The notes beneath the pieces were generated by a model. The model searched no databases and had not been told where the DNA came from. It saw only the letters and a program-made list of their open reading frames with translations. Shown piece by piece: positions 34,614-45,412 of a stretch of 64,000 bases of DNA. Both the position numbers and the translations under genes were made by a program. Numbering within the stretch: position 1 is the first letter of the stretch; every line of letters begins with the position of its first letter. This DNA is from Xanthoparmelia taractica (taxonomy: Eukaryota > Ascomycota > Lecanoromycetes > Lecanorales > Parmeliaceae), in assembly GCA_033085395.1 (NCBI GenBank), contig MU853185.1, positions 124,001-188,000 of the forward strand. The letters are read 5' to 3'.

Positions 34614-36192
34614 ATGTATCCAAGCTTTTCAAAAATTACATCGCTACTCCGCAATTCATTGCGAGCGCAGTTGATGCAGCGCGGCTCCAGAGGGCAGACA
34701 AGATGGAGCTCCTTGTCTCAAAGGCCGGGCTCAGATCGGTATGATTGCCCGCGATAGCTTCAAATACGTCGACTGAATCAGCCCAGAGTCCACTTCCCGG
34801 GCGCCGTCAACAGCAAATTCACAACTTGGCTCGCCTTTGAGCATCCCTCTACGCATCCTGCAATGCCTACATACAGGGTCATGGACTCAGATGGCGTGGT
34901 AGTAGATCAATCTCGAAAACCTTCTGGGCTTAGCAATGAGGAAATTCTGACCTGGTACCGGAACATGTTGACGGGTAGGAGTCTCACAAAGTATTGAAGA
35001 AATGGGCAGAGTGTACTTTCTGACGGGTAGCGTCAGCGTTACAGTCAGCATTATGGATCTCATCATGTTTGATGCGCAGAGGCAAGGAAGATTGAGCTTC
35101 TATATGGTATGAGGACACAGATCTCCTATGAACTATTGATGCTAAGGGGATTCAGGTCTCAGCAGGCGAAGAAGGCATTGCAGTTGGATCGGCTTCTGCT
35201 CTAGCCCCTGAAGATGTCATATTTTGTCAATACAGGGAGACTGGCGTCTTCAAACAACGAGGCTTCTTGCTTTCCGACTTCATGAACCAGCTCTTTGCCA
35301 ATTGTAAAGATGCTGGTAAAGGGCGTAACATGCCCGTCCATTACGGTAGTGGGAAGCTCAATATCGTCCGGTGGCCCTTCTAATTGGAATTGAAACAACA
35401 CTGACGCTATCTTAGCATACCATTTCTTCACCTTTGGCGACCCAGATCCCCCAAGCAGCTGGTGCAGCCTATGCCCTCAAGATCCAAGCTCTTCAAAACC
35501 CTACCGAGCCTCCTCGAGTCGTAGCGTGCTACTTTGGCGAAGGAGCTGCCAGCGAAGGCGATTTCCACGCCGCCCTCAACATAGCAGCAACGCGATCCTG
35601 CCCGGTCGTCTTCATCTGCCGCAATAATGGCTACGCAATTTCAACATCAACGCTGGAACAGTATCGTGGCGACGGTATTGCGAGCCGCGGTATTGGATAC
35701 GGCATCGACACGATTCGCGTTGATGGGAACGACATCTTCGCGGTCCGAGAGGTCACTAAAGAAGCGCGACGTATGGCGCTGGAAGATGGCGGCAAGCCTG
35801 TGCTTATAGAAGCGATGAGCTACCGCGTCTCGCACCACAGCACCAGTGATGACAGCTTCGCCTACCGAGCCAAAGTAGAAGTCGAAGACTGGAAGCGGCG
35901 AGACAACCCCATTACAAGGCTACGCAAATGGATGCAGCACCAAGGCATGTGGGACGAGGAGATAGAGAAGGACGCGCGGAGTCAGATTAGAAGAGATGTG
36001 CTGAAAGCGTTTGCGGAAGCAGAAAAGGGGAAGAGGGCGCCGCTAAGGGATATGTTTACCGATGTGTATGAGGAACTGAGCGAGGAAAGTAAAGAACAGA
36101 TGAAGGAGCTGGGCAGGTTGTTGGATGAGTATCCGGAGGAGTACGATCTTAGCGGGTACGAAGGTGGTAGGAAAGGCTTATCTGAGCCGTGA
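34614..36192 (+). CDS. BCKDHA: Branched-chain 2-oxoacid dehydrogenase E1 alpha subunit, mitochondrial
   Basis: Exons 34614-34738, 34787-34974, 35045-35106, 35156-35365 and 35416-36192 give 453 residues. A Ser/Arg-rich presequence precedes the mature start RVHFPGAVNSKFTT. Family blocks in order: LTWYRNMLTVSIMDLIMFDAQ, then SAGEEGIAVGSASALAPED and YRETGVF, then the thiamine-diphosphate/Mg motif GEGAASEGDFHAAL ending in CRNNGYAIS. RVSHHSTSDDSFAYR is the phosphorylation loop; its serines correspond to the kinase-regulated sites of the mammalian subunit. With the beta subunit it decarboxylates the 2-oxo acids of Val, Leu and Ile in the matrix. The fourth intron (50 nt) has an odd donor, GTCCGG, but the flanking KLNI/HTISSPLATQIPQA fixes the junction. 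Head-to-head with COQ5. Confidence 0.95.
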
Positions 36193-37336
36193 AACTAAAG
36201 TGTTCCTGACATCTATTTCCCTCGTGAGACGCGTGTTCAATCCCTCTATAAATAACAGAGCTCTGGAGCCAGCCGATTTCCTACCAAGGCAGGAAACTTA
36301 CGGAGAGGAACTATGCAGCTCAAATATAGAGACGACGGGAGAGTAACAACAAGCAAAGATAATAGCCTTAGTACACTTCTAATAAACTGAGAAGAGAGCC
36401 CTGTAGGAAGTCGAGTTTTAGATTATCGGCGTTGACTGGATCCCCGATATCACACCTGAAGAATCATTGAATCCACTTCGCAGAACTGGGTTAATATATG
36501 TTATAATTGATAATAGTAACATAATATTCGCCGACTCGAGCGGCCTAGTATAAAATTGACAACTGTCATCCGAGCTTTTTGTCCTTTTGCACGGGTATAT
36601 TTTTTGGATTATTTCTAATCCCATTGTTTTGGCTGTTGTGGTTTCTTAAGATATTATCTAAATACGCAGATGGTCCTCACAACGTACATAAACCTCTCCA
36701 GAGCCATCGCTCGATTCATATCAGAAGTAACACGCCCTAATTTCAACACTGTCGCAGACCATGACAGATTCCTAGTCAGATCCCCTAGCTAGGTTTTTCG
36801 TAGAATGATGGCTGTCGTCCGGGCTTTTACTCCGCCGATCTATTGATGTGGTTTTTGGACAGTTGTTTGGTTTTGCCACTTGAAGAAGTAGATGTCTATG
36901 CATATGTGGATGAACTTGAATGGAGTCTTCTCTGAATGGGCTGCCCCCAAGGTCGTTGATCAAATTAGGCCCATTCACTTTGTTCCTGAAAAGAGTAGTC
37001 GAGAGGTCAGCCCCATGGGTATACTGTTGTACCCGTTCCAGAGATGAATTTCGTAAGGCCCGCTACGAAGCACTCGCGTACCCTTTTAGGTCGTGTTGGA
37101 TGGAGGCAAACGAAACGATTTAGCCGTACGGCATGTAATGGGGCCCGGTGCAAGTGTGGTAATGCCATTGAAGTCCAACTTTCCAGCTCGATTCCGTGGG
37201 ATTTAACAAAGCAGTCGACATGGATAATGCATTCCAAGACGCTACGCAACGCAGATAATTCTAGATAGACTCATCAAACGTGTGCAGGACGCAGGTTATA
37301 TCCACCCCAACTTTGGTACACAATGGTCACAACGCA
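36193..37336. other. Convergent intergenic region, nothing recognised
   Basis: About 1.14 kb between the ends of BCKDHA and the uL6m gene, partly AT-rich (36,470-36,670). Only short, composition-poor open frames. No RNA gene or element end was recognised. Confidence 0.5.
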
Positions 37337-38188
37337 TCACTTGATCTTCTTCGCCTTCAGCTTGACAGTTTCCGCGTTTACGAAAATGCCCTTTCCCTTG
37401 TAAGGCTCCGGCACCCTCCACTTCCTGATCTTGGCTGCGAATAGATTCACCACCTCCTTCACTGGCCCTTCCAGCAGTATGCGCGTTGGCTGGGGTGTGC
37501 TGGCTTTCATGCCGAGAGGAACGCCGAGCTCGATAGGATGCGAGTAGCCGACCTTCAAAGAAACAAACTGCTGTCCTGGGTATTCTGGTTGCACAGAGAC
37601 TGCTGAGGGTTCGACCGTTGCTCTGTAGCCCACACCAATCAATCGCAGAATGGCAGTATGTCCTTCCGATACCCCAAGGATGTGATTGTTCAAGTATGCA
37701 CGTGTAGTACCTGGGATAATTAGCTACCTGTGAAGAGGCTCGTGAGCGGCATGGCGACATACCCCACATTTCGCGCTGCTTGCGATCTTTCTTGTTCAGT
37801 ATGCTCAAAGAAGCTTTTCGTGTCTCCTTGTCGTGCTCAAGGCTCATGTAGGGTGGAAGCTGCAATGACAATTTGCCTGCAGGCAGGTTAGTGGAACCTT
37901 CTCCTGCTGCTTTTGATCCCACGTACCTAAAGGACCTACGATTTCCAGTGTCTTCGGTAGCTCTGTTGTGGTAACATCCTGTTTCCGTCTCGCTGGAGGG
38001 TCAAGAAATCTGAGATCGACTCCTTGCGGGGTTGACAAAGGCGCACTGCCGATTCGAGACCGGGATCTTGAAGTGCTGGAAAATGGTCTTGACGTATGAG
38101 GAGAGGATAGTGCGGGGACGAGGAAGTCTCGCAGCAGTATTGAAACACTCGCCGAACTTGTGCGCGGGCAATTGGATCTCAGTATCAT
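37337..38188 (-). CDS. MRPL6: Mitochondrial large-subunit ribosomal protein uL6m
   Basis: Exons 38188-37927, 37876-37763 and 37710-37337 give 249 residues. The first ATG in frame begins an Arg/Ser-rich presequence (MILRSNCPRTSSASVS, later TSRSRSRIGSAPL). The mature part follows uL6: LEIVGPLGKLSLQLPPYM, then GTTRAYLNNHILGVSEGH across the second splice, LIGVGYRATV, VGYSHPIELGVP, and the C-terminal RNA-binding end (AAKIRKWRVPEPYKGKGI, ending KLKAKKIK). It would sit in the mitochondrial 60S-type subunit near the sarcin-ricin loop region. Introns are 50 and 52 nt and their junctions restore GPLGK and WGTTRAY. It is head-to-head with KAR5, 465 bp apart. Confidence 0.94.
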
Positions 38189-38653
38189 GATGTGGTCGTT
38201 GAAGTGACAGCGCTCGAACAAGAGTACCTTAAGAAGTGAAGTCGATGCCAAGCCGCGCTAAGCGCATAGAATCCGCAAAGTCCTGAGTTCCTCCTCGTAT
38301 GAATTTCTCTTAACGTAAGGTATTTACCCCTCCACTCCTCGCGATTGAAACTTGGGAGAGGATAAGGCGTCACTTGAAAAAGCCTGCACATAGGGTTAGA
38401 TGTGCGCATTATATCCGCAACCACTATTCAGTGTAATTCCTCAGGTGCAGAGGCAGATCTTGACCGTCGAGGTAAACCACTTCGATGAGACTCAACAGTG
38501 AATGCGGTATCCACCACCGATGCTAAAGAAGATCATTGGAGTGAAGGCACCTTCCCGCTTCGACCTCGATCATTCCCAATCTTCTCGTTTGGCTTCTTCA
38601 TGTGCATTTCTCTATCCTCCACATCTCTTTGACCGAAGGCATCGTATTTAGCG
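38189..38653. promoter_or_regulatory. Shared divergent promoter region, uL6m / KAR5
   Basis: The 465 bp between start codons hold both promoters. A leftward frame reads through part of it without an ATG. No named element recognised. Confidence 0.45.
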
Positions 38654-40772
38654 ATGGCGTCTCCTTTGAAATGCGATTGTCGTTTGGCAATTATGGTTGT
38701 CTTTTTGCTTTTGCTCCCTGGTTCAACGGCCTTCGGATTCTCGAAGATAAGGACCAAAGGCAAGTGCTCGATCCACCGAGTTGTAGTCTAAGTCAGCTGC
38801 GCTGAATTTAAGTCACTGACAAATTACCAGGTGACTCGACTAATAGAGAACGTCGAACACTAAACCCATATCAAGACCTTACGGCCCTCATCAGACCCGA
38901 GCCTGTCGATCAGACCGGCGTCTATACCAATGCACTTCAGCTCCTCTCCTCATTGCAAGGTTCACCGTCCTGCAACCGAATCGCCACATCTACACTACTT
39001 GATTCATGTCATTCTCTTGATGGTTCGAAACAGGATGCAGAAGATGCACTCGAGAACGTGAGATCAGTCTATGCCGCCCAATTGGCGATGTGTGAGATTG
39101 TGAGTGCTGGATCAGCAGTCCCTCAGACATGCAAGTCACTCGATGTTTCACCGGGAGCAAATATCCATCAGATCAGCGGCTTCAAGACTGTTCGTAGTGA
39201 TCAATTGGGTCTTTGTTTGCAGTCATTGGAATCAAAACCGCAATGGTGGACAAGCTATAGCAACAGCAAACAGAATGCAATGATGATGTGCCAGGCCGCT
39301 CGTGTGGACATTGAGAAAGGCAAGCGCCCTAGGCCAACTTCTGGACTCCTCTGACCTAGTTCCAGACGAGCTCATTAAGCTGTACAAGTCAGTAGTGGAG
39401 ACCAATGCCAATGCCAACGCAGCCTTGTCGAAAGCAAATGAAGAAGCCAATGACGGGTTGAGTCAAGTTCAAAGCAATTTTGCGCTCGTCATACAGATGT
39501 TTCAAGACCAAGTGACGCATGAAATTGAGGTTTCATCTACCAAAACGCAATCTTACTTTGAGAAGCTGGTCAAAGGGATGGATGCAGCCGCACAATCTCT
39601 ACTGAGCAAGATTGGCTCGAAACTGAGTGCTATGCAGTCGGATGCGGCTACTTTGAGCGAAGTAAGTCGGTCTAGAAGAAGCAGATGCATTTCAGGGCGT
39701 CCTCACGTCTGGCTGACTTATTTTAGAATGTTCATAAAGCCAATGTTGACTCGGAGAATCTGGAGAAGAATATTGGGAAAGTCTTTCAGCAGGTCTTGTC
39801 TGGCAGTGCAGAGCTAGCTGCAACTCAGACCGAACAATGGGATCTCAATCGTGTGATGGCAACGGAATTGCAGGGTTCCTTACAGAGCATGAAAGAAGGA
39901 GAGATCGCTTCTGTCCTTGGTGTGTTAGCGAGCATACAGGGCCAACTAGTGAGTGAAGCGAATCAGGCTTAAGACTGTGTAGCCACTAACATATTCCAGC
40001 AAACCAGCAATGAATTGGTGACTTTCATGTATCAGAGACAGAATGAGCTGTACGAGGTATGCATGTTGCCCTGTCCAATTCTCCAGCCTCGACTGACGGA
40101 CTTACAGCGCGTGCAAGATCTCGACCACTCGTTTTCCGGGCTCGAGTCGAAAGCAGAGACGCTTCATGCAGCCCAGATCCGCCAGGCGCAGATGCAAGCG
40201 CATTTGCATAATCAAACGGAGGTCGAGATGCAGGCTTCTCGGAGCTTGATCGCCAACGTTACTTCAAGTGCACGTGGCCTCCATGAAGCTGTGGATGATG
40301 CTGCCGCAAAAATAGCGAATATGACTTGGTTTGGTGCAATCCCCAGAGAGCTTTTCAGATTCGGTTGGTTGGTGCTTGCAATTGCTGTGCTGCACTGGTA
40401 CAGTCCCAACCACGCGAAGTTCGTAGCGACAATCATTGGTGAGTTCCCAAGGACTATGGAAATCTTAATTGCTGATTCGAAGCCACAGGACTCACAACCT
40501 TTGTCCATGTCTCTGGTATGCTGAATGGCTTCAAGTCAATCCCTTCGGATCTGACAATCATCCATTACGCTTCAGGCTATCAAGTCCCTTTCTGGGTACT
40601 TGTTAGACTTGCTGCTACGCTAGTCATTATCTCGACAATTGCCGTTGTTATTTACCAGTGTTCGAATGCTTTCAAGGCCTTGCGCTCCCGCGTCATTAGG
40701 AGTAAGCCTTCTGACCTAACCTTCATAGGACTGGAAGCCTCGGAGAGGCAGCAACGTCAGTGGAGCAGTTAG
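38654..40772 (+). CDS. KAR5: Kar5/Tht1-type nuclear fusion membrane protein
   Basis: Seven exons, 38654-38759, 38831-39319, 39366-39661, 39727-39948, 40000-40056, 40108-40438 and 40489-40772, give 594 residues. The start is a signal peptide (hydrophobic core IMVVFLLLLPGSTA). A Cys-rich lumenal domain follows, with SCNRIATSTLLDSCHSL and MCQAARVDIEKDELI, then a long coiled coil, then three hydrophobic segments (LFRFGWLVLAIAVLHWY, FVATIIGLTTFVHVSGML and FWVLVRLAATLVIISTIAV). This plan matches Kar5/Tht1, nuclear-envelope/ER proteins needed for nuclear membrane fusion at mating. Introns 1 and 2 appear to be GC-AG: donors AAAG|GCAAGT and AAAG|GCAAGC. For intron 1 the GT alternative would cause an immediate stop. 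For intron 2 the TTCCAG acceptor restores IEKDELI. Head-to-head with uL6m. Confidence 0.85.
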
Positions 40773-41644
40773 GCTATCCAGTATTCCGCAATGTGGTACG
40801 CTAGAGGAACGAGAATAGGCTGGACAGCAGCACTAGTTCGGGCCGTGGGAGGATCATACAAGATCTGTCGAGGTTAGATCGAATCGCTGGGGCTATCCAC
40901 TATTACACCATCGGTAATACTCTGCATCATATCGAGCTCTCAACGAACCACCTACAACCATGTTGGCTTTCGACCACATTCATAGGACTTAGAGCATCTA
41001 CCCGCATCCTATGACACGAGTCCTCTTGATCTAAACAACCCACGACGGCATTTACGACAATAGTTCGTCTTTTAGCACCAGCGCTATGCATATCTAGACA
41101 CGACTCGATTTACGGCTTATGCGAACTTCTTACAGCTTCTAAGGGAGGGCAGGAGGTGTGGTAGGACGGACTGGCACCCATTTTTGGCTTGCGAGGCGCT
41201 AGGACACTACATTGGCATGCATTGATCGCTTGTGTTTTTCGGCTTTTTTGCGCTAGATACCCGATGTGCTTAGCATGACAGCAGCGTGCCTCAAGATCTA
41301 AAGAATCCAAACGGGACTTGAATAACGGCTAGGTTTCCTTGCGGTGTGCTTGACTCGGAAGATGAAAGCCTTGTAGACCAACAAATAGGTTGAGCAGAAT
41401 TGTTGTGAGGAGCCTAAGATGGCCATGAATTGACTGTAAGACCCCACCGAGAGCAACGAATCATGGCCAATTGTCTTGATTCACAAATCCTTCGGCACGG
41501 AATTTGCAGCCATGGTCAAGGCCGTATCACTAGGCAGTAAAATCCGTAATCCGCACATGAGCTTTGAAAGTTATCTCTATACAAACGCAAGGCTCTACAT
41601 GTCCATATATGCAAAAACCTCATAATCACCTTCGACCCAAGTCT
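40773..41644. other. Convergent intergenic region, nothing recognised
   Basis: About 870 bp between the ends of KAR5 and the ICP55-type gene. No supportable gene, repeat or RNA. Confidence 0.5.
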
Positions 41645-43614
41645 CTAATTCCTCAGCGCTTCAATATCATCGACCTCCTTCACAGCCTCCGTAGTCAATA
41701 CAAGCGGATGCTCCTCCTGTACACAAATACTATCTTCGATACGGATGCCCATGCCGCGGAAATGGGCCGGGTAAGCTTCCGTGTTGGGAATATAGAGGCC
41801 ACTTCGACGGAAATGCATCAGCGGAGGGTAAAGAATGCGGATTCAGGGGATGGGAGCTTACGGCTCAATAGTGACACACTGCCTTGGCTGCAACTTTGTC
41901 TTTCGAGACTGGCCTGGAGTATCGTGGACGTCTAGACCTACATAGTGCCCCAGATGGTGGGGGAACAGATCTCCGAGAGCCTAATCAATTGGACATAGAG
42001 TTAGCCAAGGGGGGTTTCTTGAGATGTCGGACACGGGATGCATACGTTGCCAGACATGTCAAAGCCCAGCTGCTTTAGTTGATCTTTCAGGCTTGTGTCG
42101 GCAATACTGTGCAGCTCATCAAGAGAGAGGTTGGCGTTGGCGCGGCAGAGGGAGATGCAGTGGCGTTGCGTTGTAAGGACGGCGTTGTAAAGGTCTTTTT
42201 GAGCAGGTGTGAAGGTGCCTGATATGGGCCATGTGCGTGTGATATCTGTTATGTAGCCGCCGAATTCCTGTAGAGAGGTCAGGAAGCTCAGGACCACTCA
42301 AGACGAATAGAATAGCTAACTCCACCTGCGTCTACGAGCACCATCTGCCCATCCCTGGACCAGGGTCAGCGTCGATGATGGGTCGATGGGTAGTGATGAC
42401 TTACTTTAAGAGATGATTGTTCTGCGTGTAGTGGATAATACTGGCGTTCTGGCGCGGTCAGTGGCACTGCTATGAGATAGAATAGAATGTATCTAACCTG
42501 ACCACCCGCTATCACAGGTATATAAGCAGAGCAATCACAACCCCGCACCCTGAATTGATAATCTAGGTATGCAGCCAAGTCCTTCTCTTTCGTCCAGCCC
42601 TGCCGCATGGCATCCGTGTATGCTCTTCCTGAAGCTTGACCAGCCTTCCGCATGTTCGCAACCTCAGCATCGCTCTTCAGGTTTCGGAGCTCATTGACGA
42701 CGTTCCTCAGCGGCAGAATGTTGCTAGACTTGAGAATCTTTGCGAGACCCTCAGCTTTCGGCGATTGACCATGAAGGAAACGGGAGAAGAAAGACTTGTT
42801 CTGTGGCTCGGATACGAGGTCGGTGTAGATCTTTGATGCTTCTTTGACAATGGACGTCAGGAGGCTCGAAATCTGATTGATGTCTCCAGTCTTCGGGGAC
42901 CTTCAGCAAAGTCTTATGACCCTAACGCTTCCTTTTCATACCTCATCCGCATTGAAGACGTCCACTGCCGCCCGTGTTCCTGACCTTATACCATCCCATT
43001 GCTCGGCCTTTGCATCCTTCTCCCGCACGAAAAGGTGAAACGTATGGTCCTCTCCATCGACGCTTTTCCCTGCCTGTAGTCAAGGTCCAACTCTTTAGTA
43101 TCTCAATTTCTAGCCTACCTATCACTGCAACAGCCTCCGGTTCATTGAAGCCTGCTTTCTTCAGCACATGCCTTCAATGGCAGCCTATCTCCTTACCCGT
43201 TAAATAGAAGAAGTTGGAGTCTTGGTGAAAATCGTAGAATACTGGACCAGATCTGTACTTGATCTCCGAGGCAGCTAGTATGGCAATGGTATTCTTAGGG
43301 AGCTTTGCGGCAAGCTTTGAGCGGCGTTGGGCGTATTCAAGTGCTGTGATCCCGGGAGTGACTAGGCGGACCTCATGTCAGCGATGTGTGTTATAGTAAT
43401 GGTACCTAAGCTTACGCTCTCCAGCTTTCAATAGATGCGGATGAGTCTCATGGAGAGGTTGACCAAACTGGAGCTCCGCCGCGGAAACGGATGCATATTG
43501 TTGAAGCCGGGCAGACAATCCCAATCTACGAAAAGGCCGCCTCGTATTCGAAGCTGCGGAATGTAATATCAGTGGTCTCGTACACTTGTTCAATGTATAG
43601 GCGCATGATTGCAT
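41645..43614 (-). CDS. ICP55: Icp55-type mitochondrial Xaa-Pro aminopeptidase (aminopeptidase P)
   Basis: Ten exons: 43614-43416, 43361-43197, 43151-43119, 43069-42942, 42890-42498, 42448-42405, 42354-42321, 42267-42046, 41980-41862 and 41801-41645. They give 497 residues and every junction is in phase. A basic presequence is followed by PHLLKAGELTPGITALEYA, then YRSGPVFYDFHQDSNFFYL, typical of the AMP-N domain. The pita-bread catalytic domain shows all expected metal ligands: the two Asp in VDAGGEFGGYITDITRTW, His in FPHHLGHYVGLDVHD, Glu in IEPGLYIP and Glu in GMGIRIED. Icp55 trims one residue from presequence-cleaved matrix proteins, stabilising them under the N-end rule. It is head-to-head with the sirtuin, only 168 bp apart. 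An eight-exon or slightly different start is possible, but the domain order is firm. Confidence 0.93.
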
Positions 43615-43782
43615 GCTTGATGGTTGTTTTATGGAGGCACTTGATCGTCAACTAGTAGACCCTCGCAAGCTGCAGGAAACAGCTAATCAACGTTTTCTTG
43701 CTTTCCTAATCAACACCCTGAGTCAAAACCATGGGCTGCCTACGTATTGTAGGCAACAGCTCCATAGGTATGTCCCCAAGGT
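43615..43782. promoter_or_regulatory. Compact bidirectional promoter with palindrome and overlapping uORF
   Basis: Only 168 bp separate the ICP55 and sirtuin start codons. A perfect 7-bp inverted repeat, TGCCTAC-GTATT-GTAGGCA, lies at 43,737-43,755. An upstream ATG at 43,731 in strong context (ACCATGG) opens a 31-codon frame that overlaps the sirtuin start out of frame and ends at 43,826. Confidence 0.6.
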
Positions 43783-44890
43783 ATGAGCTTCTACGGAAGA
43801 GTAGCAGAAACCATCTTCACCCATAAGCACTCCTTTGCAAAAGACCTCGAGTCATTCCAGAACCACCTTCGCTACTCGGACCGCGTCCTAACTCTATGCG
43901 GTGCAGGCCTCTCGGCTGCCTCCGGACTGCCTACGTTTCGTGGTGCCGGCGGTCTATGGCGAAGTTATGATGCGGTCTCACTCGCAACCCCAGATGCTTT
44001 CGCCAAAGACCCTGGCCTGGTCTGGCAGTTTTACAGTTACAGACGGCATATGGCCTTGCAGGCACAGCCAAATCTAGCTCATTACGCTCTTGCTGAACTT
44101 GCCAGGCGCAAGAAAGGCTTCCTCACTTTGAGCCAGAACGTTGATGGTAGGCAAACTGTTACACCAAGCACAGATACGCAGTAGCTGATGAGTACTTCCA
44201 GGCCTCAGCCAACGAGCAGGTCATCCGGCTCGGAAGCTTCATCTCCTCCACGGTTCCCTATTCGACCTCAAATGTACTGCGTTCTACTGTAAATATGCCG
44301 AGTCGAACAACTTCACAGACCCCATAGTACCGGCGCTGGCAATACCTAAGGACGGACCCTCACCGGCTCCTCTAGGAACGGCAACCTCGGGGGCCGGAGC
44401 CACAGACTCACTGCAGCATGTTATGCACGGCGCAGGCTCGAAGCATCAAACGGGGAAGGAACTGGACATATCGGATGATCGGGTTGAGATCCCACAGCTA
44501 GATACCAAGGATCTCCCCCACTGTCCCGAATGTGGCAGTGGACTGCTTCGTCCTGGGGTTGTCTGGTTCGGAGAAATGCTACCGGAGAAGGTGATTAATG
44601 AGATTGACAATTTCATCGAGGAGTCGCAAAAGATTGATTTGATCCTCGTCATTGGAACTAGCGCCAAGGTCTATCCTGCCGCTGGTTACATCGACGAAGC
44701 TAGGGCAAAGGGTGCAAGAGTCGCAGTGATCAACATGGACAAGGCAGACACTGGAAGCGGAGGGTTGGAGCGTGGAGATTGGTTTTTCGAGGGCGATGCG
44801 AGTGTTCTCATCCCAGAGCTTTTGAAGTCAGAGATTGGAGACATCTCAAACACAGAACAGAGGCAAAGCATTAGAGCTGATAACGAATAA
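43783..44890 (+). CDS. SIRT5-type sirtuin (class III NAD-dependent lysine deacylase)
   Basis: Exons 43783-44146 and 44202-44890 give 350 residues. The NAD-binding site is complete: LCGAGLSAASGLPTFRGAGG, then SQNVDGLSQRAG (catalytic-His region with LLHGSLFDLKC), VVWFGEMLP, VIGTSAKVYPAA and VINMDKAD. The zinc module is CTAFYC plus CPECGSG. The sequence FYSYRR keeps the Tyr-x-x-Arg pair that lets SIRT5 accept succinyl, malonyl or glutaryl groups, so desuccinylase-type activity is inferred. A roughly 45-residue insert follows the first zinc pair, rich in Gly/Ala and containing MHGAGSKHQTGKEL. The location could be mitochondrial or cytosolic; the N-terminus has no strong presequence. It is divergent from ICP55 and co-oriented with PEPCK. 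The chosen ATG is the first in frame, but an out-of-frame ATG lies 52 nt upstream. Confidence 0.92.
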
Positions 44891-45412
44891 GAAGCTCGGT
44901 CTGCGGTCCGAATGTCCTCGACTGGGATTGTCAAAGCGGCTGCCGATGTCTAGACCATATGGACGGACTGTCGCTGCCACGGCAGTATACGGTGGGAGAA
45001 ACCGGAAAGGCCATTCAGCTTCCATTGGTCCTTGATGAAAAGCGATTGTCCAATAGCACATGATAGAGTTACTTGAGCGTCTAAGCGAAAAGGCGGGGTT
45101 AGCATACTTTACTTCCGACAAGGTACAAAGACAACAAAGGAATATCACTTCTGACTTCTGCACTTAGGTATCGACTTTCTTCTGCTCATGTACTCACTTG
45201 ATGCGATCCAGGCCACTCGTGTACTCGCGGACCAAATATCGGTACGTTTCACATGCCTGATTTTATCGGGTATTTGATCGTTTGACTTCCCACTGCACAT
45301 CAAACGCCATAAATCATCGTGGCTGAGTAGAGCAGCCTGGTTCCGACTTCTGCCGATTTTGCTACAAGGCTTTGAAGCTAATGTGACGTTCAGATCATAC
45401 AAAACACTCGCC
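44891..45412. other. Intergenic region upstream of PEPCK
   Basis: About 520 bp holding the PEPCK promoter. Open frames here have no ATG or no protein-like composition. No named element recognised. Confidence 0.5.
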
